Shown one piece after another: positions 1 to 10,999 of a stretch of DNA of 64,000 nucleotides (positions within the stretch are counted from its first letter, which is position 1; each line of letters begins with the position of its first letter). Both the position numbers and the translations under genes were made by a program. The notes beneath the pieces are model-generated. The model made no database searches. It saw only the letters and a list, made by a program, of their open reading frames with translations, and was not told where the DNA came from. The stretch comes from Plectrocnemia conspersa. Taxonomy: Eukaryota > Arthropoda > Insecta > Trichoptera > Polycentropodidae. The DNA is taken from contig VTFK01000219.1 in NCBI GenBank assembly GCA_009617715.1, positions 310,001 to 374,000 on the forward strand. Direction: 5' to 3'.

Positions 1-3000
1 ACTTGAGCAACATAGGTAGTCGTTTTCTCTTTCAACATACCCGAGTGATTAGTGCCGCTCCAAAATCCATTTATGTGCATTTTGTAAAAGCATTTTTACG
101 CATTTGAAATACATTTATAAATAAAATGTTTATCAGTGGTGTATACTATGACTAAAATGCGCAGAATTTGTTCATTGCACGAAACAAAATGTTGGAAAGA
201 CCCACTCTTTATTATTGTTGAACAGTTATCTCAAAAACAGGTGTGCGTCGCAAATTTTTATAAAATTCTTGCTACATTTTTGTATTTGGTGTTTCATGTC
301 GCAAAGATTTTATTTCAATCAATTTAATAATTCGATCGCGGTTAATGTATTTCTAGTTATTTAACTAATATGCAAATCACCACAAAAAAAACACCTATAC
401 AGATCCGATCTTAATGTATAACAAATTCGATCAAATTATGTAATTACAATGTTTCATAAATTAAGCTAAGTTAATTCAATCGCAACTGATCTTAATTCTG
501 GTGATTTGAAAAAGCTTATATGTCGTCTTTGATAAAAAAAAAGTATGTAATAACAAATAAAGCATTTTCCGCACAGCATACCTTAAGTAATTTATGATTA
601 ATTAAAATAATTATTCTTAACTAATATTTTTTTACAATTAAAAAATATTAAACAGGCGATTTATTATTATTTTTTTCACTAAATGTTTGATGAAAAAATA
701 TTGGTAAAAAGGAGATAAAAATTACGAGTGTATTCGAATACTTTATCTACTTTTTATTCAATATTAATATTATAACATTAGTACAAATTTTACACTCATC
801 AAAATTTGTGAGTGTAAAGTTCTTGAGGCAATTATCTTTGATCTAGTCTTAACATAGTGTTTGCAAAACTTCTAGTCTTTAGCTATTAATTTATTATAAT
901 AGTTTTATTTAGCTTTGCTTATTTTACTTGGCGACCGATAAGCGCTTAACTTTTTTTAATATTCATTACTTTTATTGCACGGTACACAGATTCTCGCTCT
1001 ACCAAAGAAAAATATGAGAGAAGTACCAATAATATTTGCAAGCTCTCCTGGTTATATTTAGTTTATTTATTTTACCTAAAAAACTGCTGCACTATATGTT
1101 ATATATGCACATTTCATTTAATTAAATTTACACTTAAATATTAATGAGCACATTATAATTGTATGTACGTAACAATCACACGTCATGTAATTGAGACTTA
1201 TTGGTATGATTGGTCAAAATGTGGTTTATTAACACTTTTTACAATTTTTGGATGAAATAGCAATATATATTGCACTACTTTAATATACAATAAAATGTGT
1301 TTTTTGTCAAAAAATTAAAAGGATTCAAGTTTATATTAAAAGTATCCATTAGCAATGTATAACGTGCCTTATTAAACTAATTTTGTGACACAAGTGTGTG
1401 TTTTATTTTGTGTGATACAATATAAAATATAGCAGTAGGACGTCCACGATGTTAGTATTTGACTCTTTTGTAATATAAAAAAATATATATAAGAGAATAT
1501 AAATTTTATTCATTCTTATTTTTCACAAAAAGTATGTAAGGAATGCTAAGATAAGAATCTATCTTATTAAAAATCTATTAAAATGAGGCAATCCACAAAT
1601 AAAAATATTAATTAATTATTCATTAAAGTACAGATATCTAACTGGAGATAAGGCATATTTTTTTAATTTGATTCTATTATGATATCAGAAATAGCATTGA
1701 CCTTATTTATATTTTTTTTATCATTGCTATGTAGAGCAAAAATCTGATTTTATACAATTAAGTAGCAAATAAAAACTGCCTTTTTTTAATAAATTCTAAT
1801 AATTTTATTTTTTTGTCAAACTAAACAATATTTAATAATGTAGTTCTAAATGAGCTGTAGTTCATACACATTAATTGAATTTTAATATTACATAATGTTT
1901 TAATATTACATATTAAAAATAATAATTAATATACGGCGCAGTATCTTAGGGGTGCAAGCCCTCTGGTGATGTAGCAACTGAGATCCGCTATTATTGTAAC
2001 GACTCTCTGGAGGGCTTCACATATGAGCCGCTTTATATTATTTGTATTATTATCTTTTAGTCTACGGAAGTATTCGTTTAATATCACTATTATTGTTTTA
2101 AATAATATTTATAATTTCATAACCAATATTTCAAATTAATAATTAAGATCTTAATTTAACTTTTTTAGTAATTTTTAATTTTTCCTTAAAAGAAACATCT
2201 TATAATTTTGCAAATATATTCGCTAATAATAAAACCCAATCGTTTAATATTTCTGAAGCGGGCAAAAAAATATTGTGCAAAAGACACTTTATAAAACATT
2301 GTGTTTTTTAATTTCTATCGAATTTATGAGATAGAAATCAGTGATTATTATATAATTATAATTCCAATTAATCATCACATTTAATGTATATAAAAAATCT
2401 CTAATAATTTTTGTGTAATATTTGTAATAAGTTATTGTCTCATTAATAATTTCATTATATTATTGACATGAAATGCTTGGAATTGTCAAGAAAATTAGTT
2501 TTCTTTCAGAAAAAAAGAAATAGATGTGTTATTGAAGCAGTTCTATTTAACTTATCTATTACTAAATATTCTACAGACCTTAAGGTTTCGCCAAACATCA
2601 GTTGGGATCAATAGTTTGTATACAACATAAATGTACTTAATCAATTATTTGGTGGACATTTTACACAACCCAGAGATTCTGAAAGAAACTCTGTTTTTGT
2701 CTGCTACCTAATTTTAATTTCTTGCGTTTAGAAGTATAGCTCCAAATATTGTTTTTGAGTATTACACATGTAGCTCTTCAGTGAGCAAAGCTATCGAAAT
2801 TTTTAAGTAATTTGTTTTCAACCTGGTATAGTTTAACTTACTGCGTTCTAGACATTTTTATTTCTATATGCTTACACTATTAAATGTTTTAATTATCTAT
2901 TTATTATTAGACAGATTTTTTATACTTATAGCCTAATTTATTAGCCCTACACATAAATTTATTTGTAAAACAGAGAATTTAAAAGTATCATATCTAAGCT

Positions 3001-3082
3001 TACAAATAATAATTTAGATAACAATGAATTCCAAAAGCAAAATAAAAGTCGCATCCTCCACACAACATACAGTTTCCCCTCG
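1..3082. other. Gene-free AT-rich DNA
   Basis: No supported gene. Open frames here are short and rich in Ile/Lys/Phe/Asn. Apart from the inverted repeat at 789-818, a patch at 1934-2030 stands out: CGGCGCAGTATCTTAGGGGT, with AAGCCCTCTGG later answered by CTGGAGGGCTT, an imperfect stem that could be an old SINE or transposon scrap. Confidence 0.6.
789..818. other. 10-bp inverted repeat
   Basis: TTTACACTCA (789-798) and TGAGTGTAAA (809-818), with a 10-nt spacer. It lies in featureless AT-rich DNA. Confidence 0.5.
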
Positions 3083-3086
3083 TTAA

Positions 3087-4478
3087 CCCTTTTAATAACT
3101 TAACAATTCCGTTTTCTGCGTAATAATTTGAGTATATTTTCATGTTAAGTCATGTATTACGAACCCGTTGTTCAAATTTCTTTGTTGCTGTGCGAGCCCT
3201 GTTTCCGTACACTCTTGGCCGATTCGTAGTCCCTTCAGCTCGTGGGGTGCAGGGCGTAGTCCCCAACCCTTGCGCCGTCGCTCCCCCTACGAATGGGGAG
3301 GTCCGGGCGGTAGCCCCAGAGGCCATATTTCGTAGGCCCCACTATCTACGCAGCTGTCGTAGCGGCTGTGGCGCGCGTGCAAAATTTGCTACGCGGTCCC
3401 ACGTAGACCTTACGCATAAAAATAAAAGAAGAAAAAAAAACTTTGTCAATATTCTGACTTATCACGATATCCTATTCCGGTCTATATCATTTATTGCCGG
3501 ATTTCGTTCGATCTAAATTACAAATTGCTAAAACGTCTCATTTATTCACGTGGCTGAGCCTCGGGTCGTATATCTTGCATCATTGACTCTCAACGTCAGG
3601 TCGCGACCCAAATCAAACCAGCCGAGACAGTTTTTCTCCAATATTGATAATATATTGCAAGTTTGGGATATGTTTCTGTAATATATGGGTGTCAATGTAT
3701 TGAAATATATCTTAGTTGATCTGTTAAAGTCTACAATGTTATATTATTAGACCGCAGAGCTTAGATACATTTTCAATACAAAAAAATCTAAGCGAAAAAA
3801 CTACAATGCTCATTGAGCAATAAACGGCTGATCGTAACAATAAATTTTTCTCTCAAGTTCTTAGATTTTAAATGTTATTATAAAATGATGTTACAGGTGT
3901 ACAGATTCACAATATATTCTATAAACACTTCTCATGTACTTGTATGTGATACTTCAAACAGTATTATAGAACGCAAGCGCTGGTAATTGGGTGGTACACA
4001 AAAACTAAGTTCACCCTGGATTTTGAATATTCCGTACCAGCAACTTAACTATTTGAGCGGTATCGCCGTACATGTACGGCGGTCGATTTTTCACTGTTTT
4101 GTGATACATCAAATAGTTATATATTAACATATATAACTGAATAAATAAAAAACATTATATTTATATAATATTTTCTTAAATATGTTATATTTATTTTATA
4201 GAAAAACATTAACAGCCTCTGAATTGATATAAAAAAATCCACAAAAACCGAAAAATATATAAAATATATGTAAAATAAATTAACAAAATTTAATATTTGA
4301 AAAGTGTTATTACATTTTGAGAAAAACTGTTTTTTCTCTGTTATTGCATTTAAATGCAATATAAATAATGATAAATAAATAACAACAAAAATAATTATGA
4401 AAAAATACGTAATATTAATCCCAAGTGTTTACTAAGAAATTAGCAAAGTGTGTTTAAATTAACTCACTACTCAAAGGG
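3087..4478. mobile_element. Possible piggyBac-like non-autonomous element, TTAA-flanked, 1392 bp
   Basis: The left edge reads TTAA|CCCTTTTAATAAC (TTAA at 3083-3086) and the right edge reads CTACTCAAAGGG|TTAA (TTAA at 4479-4482). Read inward the termini are CCCTTTtAaTA and CCCTTTgAgTA. TTAA duplication plus CCC-starting termini are characteristic of piggyBac-superfamily elements. Near the right end are an 18-bp perfect palindrome (4064-4081) nested inside the inverted pair TAACTATTTGA / TCAAATAGTTA (4047-4057 and 4109-4119). No transposase is recognisable; a GC-rich island occupies the left third. The termini are short and TTAA is common in AT-rich DNA, so chance pairing remains possible. Confidence 0.42.
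3190..3442 (+). other. GC-rich island with repeated CGTAG motif and A-rich tail
   Basis: In very AT-rich surroundings this stretch is strongly GC-rich. It repeats the pentamer CGTAG or its complement CTACG at least eight times (for example ATTCGTAGTCCC, GGCGTAGTCCCC, CCCCTACGAATGGGG, CTACGCAGCTGTCGTAG, CCCACGTAGACC). It ends in an A-rich run (about 3417-3441). A 124-codon plus-strand frame covers it (3142-3516) but has no recognisable motif and is probably a by-product of the base composition. A compact GC-rich body followed by an A tail could be a retroposed sequence or a SINE-like relic. Confidence 0.5.
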
Positions 4479-4482
4479 TTAA

Positions 4483-6574
4483 AGAAGTGCTTTTCTATGT
4501 ACACGTGTCGATGCGACTTAAGGAAATCATTTTCCAGCATACCTTGTTGGAATTTTATAAAAATAAAAATGAATAATATTTATATTCTATCGTATGCACT
4601 ATTAGACAAGCAGAGCAAAAAGACACGCTCGAGGGTACTGCACACTCGGTGATTATACAAGGCACACAGTGGCCTCAAGCTTTTCAATTGACATCTTTAA
4701 AACTGTATTGCATATGTTTTTAATATGCTGTAATGCTCTTAAAATAAGGCACGCAAATCGGTTTCCACTTCTGTGCGATGAAGCATATTAGTATCCTATT
4801 TATAATCAAATTTAAGTGCTATTTTTCTCTAAAATATGTTATAAAATGATATTTTTTGGTGCTACCACGTACATAAATTTTCAACAGCAAATTAAAGATT
4901 TTACAATTTTTATAGGAATCTATAATATTAAAAAAATACTTAAAGCACATTTATTATTACAAATGACTTCATTATTATAATTTATAAACAGTAAAATATC
5001 ACGGATGCATGCATCAAAAAATATCATTTAATTTAAATATTTCACTTTTACATTCTTCACCTTGTCCACTTACCTGATGCATTAATTTCAAAGGCTTTGA
5101 AAAGCTTGATTTTCTTTTCAGTGAATGTTCACGCTATTATTCCATATAGAAGGACGAAAAAATACTCCTCAAAGCAAACCGTGCCCGTATTTTTATTCGT
5201 GTAAACGTTATCCTGGCTTTTTCGATCTAAAAGTTTTTCTCAAGTGTGTTGTCGCAGTTCTTGTCTTCAGTGCATCCCTAATATACGTATATTGTACGGT
5301 CCAATTTCAGTTCTTTTTTTTTGATATACCCATGACATTTGTTTACGTCTTAAATGATCAAAATTACCATTTCAGCGATCGTTAACATAGGGATAGAATA
5401 ACAATAGTCGTCTGCGCATTGTTTATCGCGCATTCTTTCTAAACAAAGTGTAGTTTTTCGGCACGTAGGGTGCTTAAGAGAGATAAACGTATTGGAATGA
5501 ATGTACAAATAACAATTACTAATGGAATTGTTTATTCCCAAAATCTCTCTTTCATTGTTAAGATTTACTTTCGAGATAGGTTTCTTTTTTTTTTTTCATT
5601 TGTTTGAAATGCTCGTTAGAATGCCCTCTATATTAATTGAGCAGGTGCTTAAATTACCTTCAATATCATCGCCTATCAGCATTGTCTCGGATTGCGGAAG
5701 TAAATTTTATGATCTAATGTTGATTTGATGTCAGCTTAACTATCTATAGTTTCCCTGCCTTATGAGCTCAATCAAGATCTTAAAAACTACCTGAAAATAG
5801 CTCACTGCTTTATTATAGAACATTGTCTCGTAATATTTAATATTAAAGTTGTGTTTATGTCCAACTTTATAGTAAGAAAATACACTGAGGGGTAAGACAA
5901 ACTTATGAAGTCTCAAACTCTGTACAACATGAGGTTTGAATCAATATTTTCTGATTGAAACCGATTGATAAGAATACTGATATCTTACGAACGTTAATAC
6001 CATAGTAAAAATAAAAATAAAGTGAAATTCAAGCCTCGATGTCACGTAATAGAAACCACTTTATTTATATGTAGTCTGATTTACGATTTCGTCTCTTTTA
6101 TTGTGTTACAAATTTTCGCTCTGCGAATATCCTCTCCTCTGGCATAATTGGCACTTTACGTTTCCATCCACGGCCTAAACCGTTCCCGCAAGCCTACGGA
6201 AATTGAATAATATAAACGAAAATCCGACCCGATGGCTCGGAGGCTCTAACGAGAACGCGTCGCCCGTTAGGTTTCTGCGATGACAAACAATAAGGCATGC
6301 GTGACACCTTGCGAATACCACACGTGGGTATTAGGTTGAGGTATGTATACATTTTCGGTATCTCCTTTGTGACATGAGATTATGTGCACACATAAGATAG
6401 TTAAGAAAAGTGATCACCGTTCAGTAATTAAATATACTCTAAAATTTCAATCGTGGGATTATCAAAGATCTAGTGATTACTAAGTTATGTAGAAACTTAG
6501 CTTTATAATGTATTAAATATAGAGGTAAATATCATCTGATCGATCTTTGCCTTCCGGTATAAATATTTATAATA
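4483..6574. other. Gene-free stretch upstream of the LINE remnant
   Basis: Contains the partial family B repeat at 5330-5480 and a GC-richer unique patch at 6130-6310 (CCACGGCCTAAACCGTTCCC and CCCGATGGCTCGGAGGCTC). No exon or RNA gene is recognised. Confidence 0.55.
5330..5480 (+). repeat. Dispersed repeat family B, partial copy
   Basis: GCGATCGTTAACATAGGG.., AACAATAGTCGTCTGCGC, GCATTGTTTATCGCGC, and CAAAGTGTAGTTTTTCGGCA correspond in order to 30950-31060 (GCGATCGTTAACAAAGGGG, AACAATAGTCC, GCATTGTCTATCACGCGTC, GAAGAGTAGTTTTTCCGG). Only this right-hand part of the family is present. Confidence 0.6.
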
Positions 6575-8020
6575 TACGTTAATGCTTCCGTGTATAGAAA
6601 AAATAATATAAGAAGTAGTAATCAAACAATTAAAGAAATTTATTACTTCTCAAAACATAATATGTGAACAACAATCGGGATTCAGAGAAAAGCATTCCAC
6701 TGAAACTGCATTACAAGTAGTGATAAATGATTGGCTGTTGGCTAAGGATACAAACAAAATCATTGGAGCAGTTTTCTTGGATTTCAAGAGAGCCTTCGAA
6801 ACAATAGACAGAAAAATAATGTTAAAGAAATTGGAGAGTATAGGTATAAGTGATATAGTTTTAAGACGGCTTAATAATTACTTATATAAAAAAGAAAACA
6901 AAAAAAGTTAAAATAAATAATGTATATTCTGAAGAGAAATTAGTGTCTTATGGAGTACCACAAGGGTCTAAATTGGGACCATTGTTATTTGTTTTGTATA
7001 TTAATGATATAGTTAATAACGTGAAAAAATGTAAAATTCATCTATTTGCGGATGACACATTAATGTATTGCATAGGTGATAACATTAAAGAAATTGTAAA
7101 TAATTTAAATAATGAATTAAGTATATTAGAAATATGGTTAAAGAATAATGTACTTAAATTAAATGAGAATAAAACTAAATGTATGTTTATTAATTAAAAA
7201 AATGTGTTAGATAATAGTACCAAAATAGTAATAAATAACTCTAGTATAGAAATAGTGGATAATATAAAATATTTAGGAGTAATTGTTGATACAAAATTAA
7301 ATTTTAAAGAACATTGTAATTACATATTAAAAAAAAATTAGTAGAAAAATAGGTTTATTATCTAGATTAAGAAATATATTAAGTATAAATACAAAAAAAA
7401 AAATTTACAATAGTATAATATTGCCCCATTTTAATTATTGTGCAACACTATAAAATATGTTAAATAAATTAGATAAACAAATGTTGCAAAAAATTACAAA
7501 ATAGGGCAATGAGAGTAATCTTAAATAACAATAGATTAACTAATTGTAAAAGTATGATTGATAGATTAGAATGGTTGAATGTTCAAGAAATATTGAGTAT
7601 GAATGTTTTAGTATTTATATATAAGTTAGAAAATAATATGTTACCAGAATATTTTAATAAGTATTTAATAAAAAAAATAAAATGTACATAAATATAATAC
7701 TAGAAATAGAGAAAAATTTAAAGATAATTAAGTATCGAGTACGGCTAGGGGAATTATGTACGGAGGTTTTGATTTATATAATAGTCTTCCAAGAGAAACT
7801 GAAACAGCAAAAAATATAACGGGTTTCATAAATGGAATAAAAAAAACACCTTCGTACATATAGAAATAAATTATAATATTAAGACTTTATTATTGTATAT
7901 TTTTTATTTTTTCTTTCTGTTATGTATTTTTTATATATTTTTATATATGTTTACTAAATTTGTTAGATGTAAAGATTAGCTATTAAGCTAAATAAATTAA
8001 TAAAATAAAATAAAATAAAA
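6575..8020 (+). pseudogene. Non-LTR retrotransposon (jockey/CR1-type) remnant, 5'-truncated and frameshifted, with TAAAA tail
   Basis: The reverse-transcriptase domain reads through several frames. It begins near LPCIEKII, continues QSGFREKHSTETAL and AVFLDFKRAFETIDRK (6660-6910). After a frameshift come YGVPQGSKLGPLLFVLYIND and the catalytic block HLFADDTLMY (6943-7197). After an in-frame stop come IKYLGVIVDTKLNF (7255-7310), then RKIGLLSRLRN and RAMRVILNNNRLTN (7509-7691), and finally YNSLPRETETAKNI (7770-7830). The 3' end runs into a (TAAAA)n microsatellite at about 7996-8020, a usual tail type for these LINEs. No endonuclease domain is present, so the copy is 5'-truncated. At least four frameshifts or stops make it dead. 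The exact 5' edge and any target-site duplication were not resolved. Confidence 0.88.
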
Positions 8021-8619
8021 TGGGAAATAAATTGAAACAGAAACACGTTTTAATAAAATTGACAGTACCTTTACCAGTGAATTCCTAACATTGTCACTAA
8101 AAAATAAAAAATACTATGTACTTTATTTGTAACGTATAAAAAAATACAATCTCATATTCAATACCTTTCTTCTATATAGCAGTGTCTCTTATTCCAGGAT
8201 TATAATCCTAAATATGACAATCCCGGCCAATCCGTGACAGTTCGCAACCCTAATTACGATTGAATGGTATTAGTTATGACCAATATATTTCACAACTGTG
8301 TGAAATATTTGTCATGTTCTTATTATTATGTAATGAAAACATGTGTGGCAACGCAGCAATTTTCTTATAAATAATATAACATATACAAATACGTTGTTAA
8401 CTAATCGATGTTATGCTGCAAGGTTTCACTTGCCAGTTTAAGGTCAGTCGTTAAAATTCACCTGAATGAACTTTTCGGGAAAATTACTAGCGTGGTTTCG
8501 CTACGGTCTTATAGTTTATTTTTTTAAATATATTATTTTTTCTATATTTTTTAGGGGTGTTAAGATAACGCAGTTGCTACATATCGATTGAGTAACATCT
8601 TATTTATTATATTCAAGAT

Positions 8620-9120
8620 TTTCAGGCCGAAGGGTGTGACATTGCAGCTAAAAAATACGCCAGAAAGCTGGTAACAGCTTATTTAGTCAAATTGTACAAT
8701 TTACCAAAGCGAAATATGGAATAGTGTTGTCTTCGGGATGATCCGCTCTCGTCTTTCTGTCTAAGTGTGGTTGTCTGCTATCTTGAATTGTATGTCTGTC
8801 TGCTCTCGATGCGTGTGCTTGTCTCTGACCCTCTCGTCTCGAATCGAAATATTATCTGCCGATGTGACAAAGTGTCAGATATTTTATATTCTTGATTTGA
8901 GACGTTTCCGGCGAATCACAAAAATGTGGAAATCGGTTTGCCAATTGCATATTCGACCAAACGAAATATATTCATGCTTTGAATAAGTGAAATTTGCAAG
9001 ATGAACACATTCCGAAGATCATTAACGCAAAAGCGTATATCACAATGTTGGTTTTTACGCCGGTGCATTCTTTATGCACAAAGGAGTAGTTTTTTCTGTA
9101 AATTATGCGTGTTAATGGTA
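8620..9120 (+). repeat. Dispersed repeat family B, copy
   Basis: Shares an ordered series of blocks with 30540-31070: TTGCAGC.AAAA, ACGCCAGAAAGCTGGTAACA, GGATGATCCGCT, TGTGACAAAGTGTCAGATAT, CCAATTGCAT, GATCATTAACGCAAA and AAGGAGTAGTTTTTTCTGTA. Divergence is considerable and no coding frame survives; the 73-codon frame here is not conserved in the other copies. Class unknown. Confidence 0.58.
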
Positions 9121-10339
9121 GTCTGTTTAGTTACGCATATTTAATAATATCTTCTTGTTAGTTAACCTTTTGTGCAAACGAGTTGTTATTTTCTTTTCTT
9201 ACGTTTGCAATTCATTTAAAATATTGATATTAACTGCGCAACTGGCCACAGTTTTTTAAGCTGCTCGTTTTAGGTACATACATAAATATTTTAATTATTT
9301 ATCGAAAAGAAAGTAATTAAAATTGTTAATACATATTTTAGCATTTCCCTATATAATATTATTTTCATTTATTACCTTACCAAAAAAATATACAACTGAG
9401 CTTTCTGTATAAAAATCATATCTAAAACCTTTAAAATATAAAAAGTTTTTAATAAGACAGGTCAACATATTTTTAGAATAATAGCATAGATTAAATAACG
9501 TAATATAATATTTTTTAAATTATAAAAATCTAATTTTAAATAATAAAATAATGCATATAATGACAACGTTTCCATACTTCATTGCGCAGATTAAGTTTAA
9601 TAATATATTTAGTAAACAGTAACAAATATTCTGGTTCCGCTCCGATTTATCATAATTAGTCACATGTTTGTAGGCTGGAAGGGACATTAAACTTCCATCA
9701 ATTCTGAAAGGTATAAAAGCCAGAACATGGTCATGCCGAATCACTTCATTCAGAAATTTCGTCCAGAATTCCACTTCGCTTTCGACTTGGAATCAACGAG
9801 TTCAGCCGAACTTGCACCCAATGAACCGAATCGGTCGAGATGATCCTTGAAGGGCGTGTATACTACGCCGTATACGTAGTTTCATTGTCATATACGTGTT
9901 TTTATAAAATGTAAATAATTTAATGTTACATAACATTTCTTATTTCGGTTAATTATTTTAAAATATAATTATAACTTCTTCTGCTGTAATGAGTCAAGAG
10001 TTTTTAAATTTGTAATACAGTGTAAAATATATTTTTCAGTTTCCAATTGTTTATTTCTACACACTATATGTGAATTTCGGTTCTAAAATTCTTAAATTTT
10101 ATTTATTCACGTACAATGTACCTATGGTATGGGCTAAAAATGTATTTAATTTTATGTAGGCCGCAATAAAAATTAAAAGGTTACCTTAAAAACGTTTGTT
10201 CAATTAAATGTTTGAAGTGAGACCGTTTTTTTAGCTCCCACCAACATCTGTAAACGATTTTTTCTTAAATTTGAGCTGACCTATTTTACCCGAGGCGCTA
10301 AGTATCTTAAAAATAAGAATAACTGAATTTGTTTGGACT

Positions 10340-10400
10340 GAAAAAATTACCGTGGGTCGCATGCGGCCCGCGGGCCGTATGTTTGACAGATCTGTCGTAT
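10340..10400 (+). repeat. hAT-like element terminus (relic)
   Basis: GTGGGTCGCATGCGGCCCGC followed by GGGCCGTATGTTTGACAGAT is the kind of terminal sequence (GGCCCGCGGGCCGTATGTTTGACA) common at hAT-superfamily ends. The opposite end was not found, so this is a fragment. The GC-rich string is strikingly out of place in the AT-rich flanks. Confidence 0.42.
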
Positions 10401-10599
10401 ATATAAAAAAAATCTTATAATAATATTTATATTTTTAATAAAATTTTATATTATTTTTGTATGTGTAGATATTAACGCAAAAGATAAATATATTTATTTA
10501 TAAATAAAATAAATTTCAGACCCAGCGAAAATTTGTTGAAAATTTAAAATTACGACCCATTAAATTTTTCAGTCTTATATCTTCTATATAATTTTGATT

Positions 10600-10935
10600 G
10601 TAGTGTGCCAAGGAACACTATAAGCTTTTGGTGTATCGTGTGTAAGAAATGGTTTTGTAACACAGATTTACAACAGTTGATAAACAACCCTTCAAATAAT
10701 ATAGCACTTTTTTTTTAATAAAAAATACATTTTGCAATAAAATTTAATTAAAATTCACGCTATCCTAAGCATGTTATTAAAGTATTTTATAAATTTTATA
10801 TACATTTTGAGTTCGATACTAAAATTTTAACTTTATTTTTCATATGCATATTCATTTAAAATTTTAACTATATTTTTCAATACATTTTAAAATTTAACTT
10901 GGCCAGTTCCTCGAACAGTTTGAAGACCACTGATC
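10600..10935 (+). repeat. hAT/Charlie-like 3' end (relic)
   Basis: AGTGTGCCAAGGAACACTAT and GCTTTTGGTGTATCGTG, followed by CAGTTTGAAGACCACTGATC at 10918-10937, resemble the 3' part of Charlie-type hAT elements, whose terminal repeat is CAGTGGTTCTCAAACT or a close variant. No left terminus or transposase was found. Confidence 0.42.
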
Positions 10936-10999
10936 TACACAATCGAGTCCATAAATGTAAAACACTAAACTATTTTTTATTTATATTTAAAATAAAATA

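Noticed and set aside
3142..3516. 124-codon plus-strand frame as a gene
   Set aside because: It follows the GC-rich island, whose low stop-codon density explains its length; the composition changes mid-frame and no domain is seen.
7500..7700. Independent 60-codon gene
   Set aside because: It is the C-terminal part of the frameshifted LINE reverse transcriptase.
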